From the NCBI GenBank assembly GCA_916048055.1, contig CAJZHL010000011.1:62001-126000 (forward strand): a stretch of 64,000 nt of DNA, read 5' to 3'. The notes under the pieces are model-generated. The model was not told the DNA's origin. It was given only the letters and a program-made list of their open reading frames with translations, and searched no databases. This document shows, piece after piece, positions 42,671-52,894 of this stretch. Origin of the DNA: Pedinophyceae sp. YPF-701 (taxonomy: Eukaryota > Chlorophyta > Pedinophyceae). Positions within the stretch are counted from its first letter, which is position 1; each line of letters begins with the position of its first letter. A program made the position numbers and the translations under genes.

Positions 42671-45600
42671 ATGGCCCGGGAGCCCCGTCTCGGGCGCGTC
42701 GTGCCACCACGACGACGGCACGCGCTGCTGCCGCTCGAGAAGCAGCTGGAGAACGTCGTTCTCGGCCCTGACGTTCTCGAGGACGAAGCGCGCCTCCATC
42801 ACGGTGAGACGCGCTCCGGCGCTCCCGGCCCGGCACCGCGCAGCCTGACCTGTATCCTCAGCGGCCCGGCGCAGCGCCCAAGCGCGGGCGCATCAGCCGC
42901 GGCGGACGCGCACGTCGATGCTTTCCCTCCCTTCCTGATGCGTTTACCCGCGACACACGCTCCGCTTCGGGATGCTGTCAGACGCCGTGGCACCAGGCCG
43001 AACAAGCCGCGGGAATCGCTGGCGTCGCGACGGATTAGATGGAATTCACGCCTCTGACGCGAACCTCGATGCTACCCTGCCCCCCTTTTTGCAGCGCATC
43101 TGCTCCCGCTCGAGCTCGCGTCCGCGGACGGACCGTCTGCGGCAAGCGGGCCCTCGTTCCGGCCCACGAGCGGCGTGTCCTGCCCGCCGCCGGCGTCGCC
43201 CTCCGCCCTCACGGCCAGCGAGCCTGGGCTGTGTGTGGCATCGCGCACACCGGCGTGCCGCGCACCCGCTCCGGGGCCGTCGCAGATCCCCGCGTCGCAG
43301 CACGTCGCCGCGCGCTCGGCCTTCGTCGAGCCTAGCTCGGCCGAACACAGGACGGCCCAAGATCCGCGGTGCCAGCCTGACACCTTCACTCCCCCCCCCA
43401 GCGTGGCGCTGGCGGCGCGCTGGGCAGAGGAGTCGGCGCGACGGTCCGCGAAGCCTCCCCTGCCGCCTGCGCGCGATGTGCCGCGCGGTTCGCCGCGGAC
43501 AGCGCCGGGGAGTGCTGCATTACCCCCCTCGTCAAGGGGGGGGGTCGGAGGCACGACGCCGGCCGCGGCGGCCTGCGCCGCGGACGGCGACGCGGGCCGC
43601 GGGTTCGTGACGCCGGGGCCAGAGAGCTACCCGGTGCCGCAGGCCCTGGCGTTCGGTTCCGAGACCCCCCCCGACTCAGTGATCGAGGCGACTCCCCCCC
43701 TGCCGGAGGCGTCGCGGCCGGGGCGCGGGAGCGACGCGAGCGCGCAGGAGATGCCGATGGGGGCTGGCGCGGGGACGCCTGGGCTGTACGAGGTCGATTC
43801 GGACGGCGAGGATGGATCGCAACTCGTGATTTCTCAAGTCCCAGCGCAGCCGTTCGGCTTCGACCTGTCGGACGGAAACGCGGCCGGGAAGACGGACCCG
43901 CCGAGGCGGGGCGATCCCGCGGGGGCAGCACCTGCTGTGCGGCGCGTGGATGCCGCGGAGCGGCCGCTGCCGGACCTGCAGCCCGCCGCGACACCCCCCC
44001 CTCGTGTCAGGCGTCCTGACGCTGCAGCGCCGCCCGGAGACTTCGACTTCTACGCGTGCACTCCTGGCGGCGTCATCGACGCGTCGCAGAGCCCCATGCG
44101 CGCCACACCGCCGCCCGTCGCGCGGCATTTCAAGCCACTCCCCCCCCGGCCTTCACTTTACACCCCCGTTTCCGCGCCAGCACGGCCGCCGGCGCCCTCG
44201 CCGGCCTCCGCCCCGCACCCGGCGTTCTTCCCCCGGCCGTTCGTGACGCCGACGGCGCGTCCAATCAGGCCCACCGGCCCACAGACCGCGCCTGCAGCGT
44301 GGCGGGGGACTTCTGCATACACAACCCCCCCGCCCGGGCCGCCGGCACCCCAGGCACGGCCGGTGCAAGCACCACGCCCGAATCAACCCGGAGGGCCGCA
44401 GTTTCATGCGCCAGGCCGCCCTGCGGCACCCCCCCCGGCGCCGCAGACATGCCAGCGCATGCCAGCGCCCGCTCCAGTCGCACAGCCGGCTGCGGGCGGG
44501 CCCGCGGGCTTCGCGTGGGGCAGCGGCAGGACGATCCAGCTCGATGCGGACGCCGTCGCGCGCGGGCGCGCCGCGATCGGCCTGGACGAGGACGACGGCG
44601 CGGCAGCGCGCGACGCGGGGGGGGGTGGAGGTGCGGCGGGCGCCGGGGAGGCGCAGGCGCTGGACGTCGCGCCGGGGCTCGCGGGCTTCGGCTGGGCGAC
44701 GGGCAGGAAGATCGAGGTCGACCGGCAGGCCATCGCTCGCGGCCAGGCGCTGCTTGGTCTGACTGACAACGAGGGGGGGTCTCAGCATGACGACGCCGCG
44801 CCCGGTGCCGCGGCGAGCGCGCAGGAGGCGGGGCACGCGCAGGACGGTCGCGGCTCGGGCGGTCCGCAGCCGCCAGCTCAACGACAAGTACAACAGGCGT
44901 CAGGGGGGGGGGACTTCCCTGGCTTCGGGTGGGCGAACGGCACGAAGATTCAGCTGGACGCCGCTGCCATCGCGCGCGGCAAGGCCATGATGGGGCTCGA
45001 AGGCGACGACGAGGCGGAAGACGACCGGGCCGCCGCAGCGCCCGCCGACGCTGCTCGTAGCGCTGGCGCTGACGCAGGCGGGGGGGTCGCGGCGGCCGGG
45101 GGCTTCACCGGCTTCGGATGGGCCACGGGCCGCACGATCGCGGTCGACGAGGCGGCGATCGCGAAGGGCAAGGCCATGCTCGGTCTCGACGGCGGCGGGG
45201 ACGACGACAACAACGAGTCCGGGGGGGGTGAACATGGGCCTGACAGGCCGGCGGTGACGCCGCAGGCCGCCGGAACGACGCCAGCGACAGCTCTGCAGCC
45301 CGCCGTCCGGCCGGTGCATCCGTCCGCGAGCGCAGGGGCAGCGCCGGCGCGCACCCCACCCACGGACGCTGTCGGGGGTGCCCGTGCAGGCAGCGCGGAC
45401 AAGCGGCAGGCCTTCCAGACGCCGTTCGCGGGGAAGCGCATCCCGTTTGCGTCGCCGCTCGCGGCGTCCGCGGCCGCGAAGGCCCGTGCGCCGCCAACAG
45501 CACAGCGCGGTGCACCGCCGCGTACATCCGGGTTCAAACCCCCGCGGCTGCAAAAGAAGCGCCCCGCGCCGGGCAGCGCAGAGACACCCGCGAGCGCGAA

Positions 45601-47811
45601 GCGCGTAGCGGTGGGCGGCGCGGCTCCGGCGCCGGGCGGCAGCGCGCGGCCCACGCTGGCTGACGTGCGTGGGGCGCCACCGTCTGGCATGATGCCCCTC
45701 GTGGACCCACTGCCGCTGACTTCAGCTGCGGCCGCGGCGTTCCGGTTCCCCGCGGGCGCGGGCGCGCCGGCGTACGGGCCGGAGGAGGCGCAGCGGGAGC
45801 TGGTCGGGCTCGGGGTGATGGCGGGGGGGAGTGTTCCAGAGGGTTGGATGGCGCAGCAGTGGCGGTGGGTGGTGTGGAAGCTGGCGGCGCAGGAGCTGAA
45901 GCTGCCCGCCGCGCGCGGACTGCGGCTGACGCGCGCGACCGTGCAGAAGCAGCTGTGCGACAGGTGAGCACGAATGCCAAAACAATGCATGTTTGATATT
46001 TGAGCCCGAACAGAGATGTATTGAGGCTGCAAGGGTGCTCAGACGCACGCCGGCGGCCACGAGCGTCGTGCAGGTACCGGCGGGAGATCGCGGGGGGTCA
46101 GCGCCCGTCCCTACGGCGCATCCTGAACGGAGACTCCCCCGCCTCACTCCCCCTCGTGCTGATGGTGTCGCACGTGGACTTTCCGCCGGCCGTGGTGGAT
46201 CCCGACGCCGAGCAGGGAGCGGAGGAGCCGGCGCTCGTCCTGCCCCCCCCGCGCGTCGAGCTGTCGGACGGGTGGTACTGTGTCAGGGCGGAAGTAGACC
46301 CCCCCCTGGCGCGGCTCTTCCGCCAGGAGCGCATCGTCGAGGGCGACAAGCTGCACGTTCGCGGCGCGCAGCTGTCTTGCAACAATCCGGGGGAGCCGTG
46401 GGAGGTCGGCGAGAGCGTGTCGCTCCGGGTCAACTGCAACGCAACGTCGCCGGCGGCGTGGGACGCACGCCTGGGCTTCCAGCGGCCGGACATCACCCTC
46501 ACGCGCCTCGACCACGTCCATCCGGACGGCGGCGTCGTCCCGGCCTGCGTCTTCGCGGTCCAGGCGGTCGGCCCGCTCCTGATGTACGAGAGAGGGGCGT
46601 CGTCCGGCAAGCAGCAAGGCAGCGCCGCGGCGAACGAGGCCCAGGCCGGCGTGTTCCGTACCGCGAAAGCCGACAGCGTCGCGGAGAGCCTCCACGCCGG
46701 GATCGTCACCAGGGAGGCCGAGAAGGCGTCAACGCAGGCTCGCGGCGAGGAGCGCGCGTGGTGCGAGCGCGTGGCGCGGGGACAGGCGCGAGCGTCCCCT
46801 GCGGAGCGCGCGTACGCGTCGACGATGCTGAGCGCGGACGGCGGCGGCGCGGGCGACGTCGGGGACGCCACGGAGGCGGAGATGCACGCCGTGTTTGCGT
46901 GTCGGCAAGATGCGGTTGGGAAACGCGCCGAGGAGCTGCTGAAGCGTTCGCTCGAGAAGCTGCGCGTGCCGCAACAGCGCGACGTCAGTCCCGCGATCGT
47001 CGTGGTCGCCGCGGCGGTGTTCCCGGAGGGCGCGAGCCGGGGGAGTTTTCCTGACGCCCCCCTTGCGCAGCTGCGCATCTGGCGGCCGGACGACGCGCTG
47101 ACGTCGCAGCTCAAGCCCGGCGCGGTGATCGTCGGGACGATGCTCGCTCCGCGTGGCGGCGCCGGCCGCAGACGCGACCTGCCGCTGCTGCTGCAGACCA
47201 CACGAAGCACAAGCATGCATGTTGTCGGAACGCTGCCGGTGGCGGGCGTGACGTCGGCGTACGAGCCGGTGCTGGTGCACTCGACGGCGTCGCTGCTGGG
47301 CGTCGCGGAGCCGGCGGCGGGCTGGTGCACGCGGCGCGGGGGCGTGGACTGTGGTCAGGGCGCTGCGTCTGTCATGCGGCGCAGCCCGAGTCTGTTCGCG
47401 CTGGTGGGCGTGGCGGTCGGGGCGTCGCAGGTGACGCCGCTCGAACACGGGCGCCTCGGGCAGTGGGTCTTCGTGTGCGACGCGGGGCCGGGCACCGCGC
47501 ACGGCCAGACACGCTGGCTGACAGCGGTGCACGTCACAGGATACCCTGAGTCAGGGGCGTTCGTGGCGGAGGGGATGTGCGGGGTGGTGGCGTTCGAGGC
47601 GCTCGAGGTGCACCCGCTCGGCCGGGACGCGAAGAACGGGCTGGTGCGCGCGGCGGTGGGCGCAGGCACGCGGGTGTGGCAAGCAGCACCCCCTGGGGGC
47701 GGGGAGGCGTGGCGGGCCGCGGAGACGTGGGCGCGGTCGGCGGAGGGGCGGCAGGTGGTCGAGGGGCTGCGCGCGGAGGTGGGGCAGCTCGTGCGAGGCG
47801 GTAGCCGCTGA
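42671..47811 (+). CDS. BRCA2: BRCA2 homologue, RAD51 mediator of homologous recombination
   Basis: Loads RAD51 on RPA-coated single-stranded DNA. Exons 42671-42803, 43095-45963 and 46074-47811 give 1579 residues with agreeing phases. N-terminal 500 residues are Pro/Ser/Ala-rich and disordered. Four BRC-like repeats follow near residues 516, 575, 654 and 717: GFAWGSGRTIQLD, then three with FGWA (FGWATGRKIEVDRQAIARG, FGWANGTKIQLD, FGWATGRTIAVDEAAIAKG), i.e. FxxA plus the downstream helix. The helical domain is marked by WMAQQWRWVVWKLAAQELKL (compare WVxNHYRWIVWKLA). The second junction (LCDR|YRREIAGG) leads into the DNA-binding OB1 fold: LMVSHVDFPP, VELSDGWYCVRAEVDPPLARL, GDKLHVRGAQL. A charged helical stretch at about residues 1210-1320 fits the OB2 tower; a third OB-like region ends the protein. 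Exon 1 was found by phase and by the strong acceptor at 43094. Confidence 0.9.
44507..45185 (+). repeat. Four BRC-type repeats in BRCA2
   Basis: Diverged coding repeats at roughly 44507, 44684, 44921 and 45111, each spanning F-[AG]-W-[AG]-x-G-x-x-I-x-[LV]-D followed by A-[IV]-A-[RK]-G-x-A. Spacing is about 60-80 residues with Asp/Gly/Ala-rich linkers. Confidence 0.75.
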
Positions 47812-48119
47812 GGCACACCGCTGTGCTAGTACTACTAGGCACACAACAAGAAATATAAGTACAGTAAAATAATAATAGTGTTCAGAGAACATCGGCTTCG
47901 GACCATCGGCCGCTTAGCAGCAAGCGAAGGAAACGGCTGTGAGAGTGCCGCACGTCGTGCAGCCGGTTGCCCCAACCCACCCATGCGGAAACAACATGTG
48001 CCACGGCTGCGGCCCTAAGCCGGCCACCGCGGCGCACGTGCGCGTCGCGGCGTCGCGCGGTTCCACGTTCGCACCTCACGCTGCCACCCCCGCCCGCTGC
48101 CGATGCGCCCCTGTCGTCC
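47812..48119. other. Spacer after BRCA2 with an AT-rich island
   Basis: Positions about 47838-47890 are strongly AT-rich, right after the BRCA2 stop, and probably carry its polyadenylation signal. The rest is the leader of the small hypothetical gene. Confidence 0.5.
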
Positions 48120-48362
48120 ATGGCAACTGTTGGACAGCGCCGCCGCTTCGCTCTCAACCGCCGGCTACGCCAGCACCTCGAGGACCTGTACGGCGCTGCA
48201 ACACTCGACTCGGAAGCCGCTGCCAACGCTGCAGTGCGGTATTTCCTGAACCTGCCGAATCAGCGAGGCATGGCGATCTTTGCTCGTGGCATTGAGGATC
48301 TGCTCCAGGCTGACTCTGTCACAGCTGCCGAACCTGTTGCTACCATAACGGTGGGGGGTTAG
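48120..48362 (+). CDS. Hypothetical 80-residue protein
   Basis: Open frame from an ATG in a good context (GTCCATGG) to TAG. The product starts MATVGQRRRFALNRRLRQHL and contains NAAVRYFLNLPNQRGMAIFA; it is mostly helical by eye with Arg-rich N-terminus. I do not recognise it. Its third codon positions are much less G/C-rich than neighbouring genes (many GCT, GTT, ACA, GAT), so it may be recently acquired, fast-evolving, a remnant, or not translated. It may also be the last exon of a longer gene, since upstream sequence stays open for 50 codons. Confidence 0.35.
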   Translation: MATVGQRRRFALNRRLRQHLEDLYGAATLDSEAAANAAVRYFLNLPNQRGMAIFARGIEDLLQADSVTAAEPVATITVGG

Positions 48363-48473
48363 CATGACTCGCCACCTAGTCGAATGATCTTGTCAGGTCC
48401 CAAAGCCTTATGGCTGACGACGCGAAGAATGTGACACCTCACCTCATCCGTCAGCGAAGTAGCAGCTTTAACG

Positions 48474-49850
48474 CTACCGTGCCAGGCCCATTTTCCGCAT
48501 GGTTCCCTTGACCGCATCCACCAGGTCAGGACTGTCGCTGAGGTATCGTTCCACCAACGCCTGCGCCGCCAGCGACCCCGCCTCGCTCTCCCCCTGCACC
48601 CACACAAGCCACGCCAGCTCCCATTCAGCAGCACCGTCGCACGACACCCAGCACAGAGCCGCGCACACAAACACAGAGCCTCGGCCGCCGGAACGAGCGC
48701 CCTACTGCTCCTGCGAGCACATTCGCATGTTCCCACGCGCAGGGTGCCTCCAACGCACCTTGCTCCCCGCCTTCGCCAGCGCCGCACAGAGCCCGTACAG
48801 CGCGCGCACGTGCTGCCCCCTCGTCAGCTCCACCACCTGCGCAAAATACCTCCGCGCGTACTCCACGTCCTCGTCCTTCGTCGCCCTGCCCGCGAGCGCC
48901 CGCGTGTACCGCGCCTCCGCGACCGCCAGCAGCCGCGGCACCGAGGCGGGGGAGTGCATCAGACACTCCTCCAGGGCGAATATCGACTCGTCCAGCGCGC
49001 CCTGCTCGGCGTACATCGCGCCCAGGACGCCCCACGCCTCGGCGTCTCCCTGGAACGTGTCGAGGTACGCGCACATCGCCGCGATCGCCTGCGCGGTCTT
49101 GCCCTGTCCGCGCAGCAGCGCTACTTGCCGCTTCGCCGCGCCCGTCTGCGAGGCGTCCTCCTCGAACATCTCCTTGTACAGCTCCGCGGCCGCCTCAGCC
49201 TTGCCCTCGGCCTCGAGGACCATGCCCTGCGCGGCGAGGTAGCGAACGGGGACGGCGTGTCGTGCTGTTTGTGAGGCGAGCGACGGGGTCGGCTGCTCGC
49301 GAGCGCGCGTGGCGAGGCGCACCTCGAGCTTGCGTACGCGGAGAGATCCTGGCCACCGCTTCTGGAGCTTGGCGAGTTCGCGTCGCGCGTCTGCGGCGGC
49401 GCCAACATCGCACGCCGCCACGAGCACCTGCTCCTGCACCAGGAGGCGCTCCTCCTCCGCGAACTTGGAGCTGAACGCGTCGAGCACTATCCTGCCATAC
49501 TTGTGGACGTCCTGCGAGCGCCGAGCCTGCAGTTGCGACGCCAGGAAACGGAGAGCTCTTTCACCATCGAAACGCGACGCGTCTGTCCCGACCGCGAGGA
49601 TCGCACACTCGCGCTCAACGCTGCAGCGAGGGTGCGAGGTCGCTGAATCAAGCGCCGGGCGCGCAGGGCCGGGCTCAGGCTGGCGGCAGCGCCACGGCGA
49701 GGAGAAGCAGCATGGAGACAGGCCCGGGAGCCGCGCCTGGAGCTCGCGACAAAGGAGGAGGAACTCGCGCGCGTCTTTGAAGTTGATCCTGCTGTAGCCG
49801 TCGTAGGACGCGAGACGCTTCTCGACCGCCTCGAGGGCCTGAAACGACAT
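48474..49850 (-). CDS. EMC2: ER membrane protein complex subunit 2
   Basis: Cytosolic TPR subunit of the EMC, the insertase for tail-anchored and multipass proteins at the ER. Exons 49850-49737, 49511-49323, 49226-48759 and 48593-48474 give 296 residues, matching the 297 of human EMC2. Diagnostic blocks: HKYGRIVLDAFSSKFAEEER, then RRELAKLQKRWPGSLRVRKL joined across a junction to EGMVLEAEGKAEAAAELYKE; then DTFQGDAEAWGVLGAMYAEQ, YARRYFAQVVELTRGQHVRA and LYGLC. The short last exon ends DAVKGTMRKMGLAR. The first intron appears to use a GC donor (CTCCAG|GCGCGG); the acceptor could lie 15 nt further upstream, adding five residues. That intron and the second are multiples of three and stop-free. The gene is head to head with a signal-peptide membrane protein. 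Confidence 0.9.
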
Positions 49851-50337
49851 CCCACCGGCCCCGCCCCCTCAGGGCAGCAGCGATGACGGGACACACAGAA
49901 AGGCGGGTTTCTACGCGCCGGTCGTTCCCTCGCGCACGCGCCGTCCGGATCGAGGAGTGGCCGCGGTGCGAGCGACGCAGCGTACTTGTGCGAGCCCAGG
50001 TGTGCCTGCGTGGAGTACCCTCAGACCGTCTGAGACGCCCCCCTCCGGTGGCAGCGTGACTGGCCGACGCGCTGAGTGAGACGCGTACTTTCGGCAGAAG
50101 ACTTGCGAGCGACAAACCACATTGCTGCCACGAGCGATGAGCGCACGCTTCGGTCATGATGGACGAAAAGAACCCGCTCTTTCGTGCCCGGAACCGCATT
50201 ATTTGACGTGATATCGCAGCGAGATAGACGAACTCTAGCTGAAGCTTGCTCAGATACAACTATCAAAAGCAGCAGCGCAGCTGCGCTTGCATGCGAGCCT
50301 GAACACACCACGTTCATTGCGACCTGGCTGAGGGGCC
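49851..50337. other. Bidirectional promoter region, EMC2 / type I membrane protein
   Basis: 487 nt between divergent ATGs; moderately lower GC around 50150-50260. No other feature. Confidence 0.5.
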
Positions 50338-52075
50338 ATGGCCAGTCTCCTGGCTCTCGTTCTATTCACCGTCATCCATATCTCGAGAGCATGCGACTGG
50401 CCGGACGGATTCACGCCCCCCGCGGCAATAGACCTCGCACAGCAAGCACCCTACGTTTTGGACGGCATTGTCGACGCGTTTTTCGACCCCGAAACGCTGC
50501 GTTGCAACGACGGCTGGCCCGAGGCCGACAGCCTGTCGCAGTCCCTATCTCCCAGCGCTCGCGCGAGCGCGTTCCCCCTGTACGGGGCGGCCATTTCTGT
50601 GCGCCGAGCCCTGAAGCACAGCCCGCAACTGCCGAGCGAGCAGCAGGGGCCGAGGTGTGGCGCTGACGCGGGCACCGAGAAGCCCGTCCTCATAGTTGGC
50701 TTCGGGGCGCGCTCCGCGTGCCGCGCAGGGGACCAGGTGAGCTCCGAGACACGAAAAACATAATGTTGGGATCACGTTCTGCTTTCCTTTTGTCGCTGTC
50801 TGTCCTGCAGCGCAGCGACGGCTTAGCGGCGGAACGCACGGCCTCGACGCCGCCCATCGCCGAGCCACGGCGCAAGCGCGCGCTCAGGTTCTTTCGGCCC
50901 AGGAGCGGCACAAACAATCGAGAATCACCATCTGCTGCTCGCGCAGGAGGTCGGGTCCAGGGTGGTGGCGTTCGCTTCGCTGCACACGTTCGAGTGCAGC
51001 GGGCGGCGCGTCCTCGCGCTCTTCGAGCCCCCGGGGAACCCCGCGCTGACCCTCCCGTCCGTGCGGCCCGCCAACGGCGCCCTCATCGACGACGTCGCCG
51101 CCGCCGTTGGCAGCAGCGCGCCGGAGCCCTTGCTGTGCACGGACGGAGCGGTCGCCGGCGGCAGCGAAGCGGAGCAGCCGCGCCCATGGCTCGACATCGA
51201 GGCGGTGAGTCGTGGCCGTGACACTGCCCGAATGCGATGCAATGCAATCATGCAGACATCTGCAGTTCCAGGAAACGCGAGGACGTCGCGCACTGCGTCG
51301 CGCCGGCGGCCGAAACGTGGTTGCTCGCCTCGTCCATGTCCGCGGCGGCTCGACATTTCGAACCGCCTCGCCATTTCCGTAACGGACACACGCGGCATGG
51401 TTGCTGTCGTGTCCGCTCATCGTGTTCGACACCTGCGCCGCCTGCTGCCGCGTCCGTGCAGCTGCGGTGCTTCGTGGCGTCGGGCACGGTCGCCGCGGGC
51501 GGCGGCGGCGACGACGGCGGGTTCGTTCAGAGCGCAGGGTTCACGCTCGGCATCGTGGGCGTGGGGTCCGCGTTCGTCCCGATCCTGATGATCCTCGGCG
51601 CGTTCTGGATATGGGACCACAAGCTCAGCCCGTCCGCGCGGCGGCGGGCCGCGCGGCGGCGACGGAGGGAGCGCCGTGCGCGCGCTCTGGAGCAGCGGGA
51701 GGCGATAGGTGCGCGCCGCACTGCCGCGAACGCGGATCTCGCTGCGTATGTTGTTTGTCGCACGTTGCGGCCGTCCCCTGCGCTGCACACGCCGCTCTGT
51801 GCACCTCAGACGGCGCCTGTGCACACGAGCGATGCTGCTTCGCGCGCCACGTCGAGTGCGCGTAGCTCCCGCGACCAGTACGTGATGTCGCGGCCAGCAT
51901 CGCGCGCTGTGCAGTTGCGGCGGGCGGCGAGGCTGCGGCGGCCGGGATCGCCGAGGACGTGGGCGATGAGGTGTCGGCGTCGTCGCGCGACTCCGGCAAC
52001 GAACTGGAACACCCCCTGGAGACGCTGTTCCGACGGAAGAGCTCCAGGAAGCGCGGCACGGGCGAGGGGAAGTGA
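50338..52075 (+). CDS. Type I membrane protein of unknown family
   Basis: Four exons (50338-50736, 50947-51204, 51462-51708, 51915-52075) give 354 residues. Signal peptide MASLLALVLFTVIHISRA, then a luminal/extracellular part of about 215 residues with several Cys (CDWPDGFTPPAAIDLAQQAP, ETLRCNDGWPEAD, GARSACRAGDQ, LHTFECSGRRVLALFEPPG, LLCTDG). One transmembrane span (FTLGIVGVGSAFVPILMILG, then AFWIWDHK) is followed by a very basic stop-transfer and cytosolic segment (ARRRAARRRRRERRARALEQ) and a Ser/acidic tail ending SRKRGTGEGK. I cannot name the family. The conserved-looking Cys spacing suggests disulphide bonds, and the basic tail could bind membrane or other proteins. Exon 2 was chosen at 50947 because it alone keeps the frame. 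Confidence 0.65.
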
Positions 52076-52329
52076 GCGCGGCCGCGATCACATGGGCGCG
52101 AGCCCGCAGCCACTGCGGGCTCGTTCGCGCAACCGGAACACAGGCGCTGAGCAGCTGCCCGCTGACGGGCGTGGAGCGACGCACGCAGTAGCGCCGGCGA
52201 GACCGCGGCTTGTTCGCGCGCGTGTCGTGGATCCGCGCGGTGTGTCGCGTCCGGCCGGGGACTTCCGCCCCGCCCTGGTAGAGGATGTGTGACATGCTGC
52301 AATGTAGAGGTGCGGTCGGCGCCGGCGCG

Positions 52330-52894
52330 TCACGTGAGCTTCTTCTTCAGCTTGTCGAATATCGACTCCTTCGGCACGCCGGCCTCGGTCAGCTCCGTGC
52401 GGTCCACCGCGTAGGCCACGTAGGGCTTGAGAGGGAAGCCCGCGAGGTCCGGCACGATGATGTCCGGCTGCTTGCGCTCCAACGAGCGGAAGTTCGCTGC
52501 GCAGTTGGGGACGTCGCGGCCTCGTTTGTTCGGAGTTCTACCAGGCGCGGACCGGGGAGAGGCATGAAAGAGACCCAGACCTGAGAGTTGGCCGCTCGCG
52601 TTTCGTGAACGAGACGACCGCGCGGCCCGGGGCGCGACGGAGCCCGGTATCGCGGACTGCGCGGATCGCGGGGGTCGCATCGGACGCAGGTGCGGCATGA
52701 AGAGGAAGGGCAGTGAGTTGTTGCAACATGACGGGGCAGCGCGCACCCCACTTGTCCACGTAGCCTGTCGGGCGAGTTCCGCGGCCCTTGACGAGCGAGC
52801 GACCTCCCCGCTTCGAATTGAGCACCCTGTACCCCGTTGTCGGCACGCGGCGGCCCCCTCCCCGCACCATAGCCACGAGGCTCTGAAACACCAT
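52330..52894 (-). CDS. MRPL41: Mitochondrial ribosomal protein mL41
   Basis: Large-subunit mitoribosomal protein. Two exons, 52894-52747 and 52496-52330, give 104 residues. Exon 1 carries the conserved mL41 start, SKRGGRSLVKGRGTRPTGYV, after a short Arg-rich presequence (MVFQSLVAMVRGGGRRVP). Exon 2 carries the family core, PDIIVPDLAGFPLKPYVAYA, close to the animal and fungal VPDLTGFKLKPYVSY, and a C-terminal lysine helix (FDKLKKKLT). The junction phase (1) agrees. Frames reading through the 250-nt intron are long but Arg/Ser noise. Confidence 0.85.

Noticed and set aside
42455-42802. Minus-strand frame starting MMEARFVLENVRAENDVLQL that looks like a coiled coil
   Set aside because: It is the exact antisense of BRCA2 exon 1. 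The plus strand has the donor and a phase-matched acceptor leading into BRCA2; the minus strand has no supporting splice sites.
722-44147. Many runs of eight to ten C or G (for example 722-729, 1810-1818, 19981-19990, 22755-22764, 43391-43399), often next to ACA or TGT
   Set aside because: With C and G each near one third of bases, roughly 15 runs of eight or more are expected by chance in 64 kb. What I count is close to that, and the runs fall in exons, introns and spacers alike.
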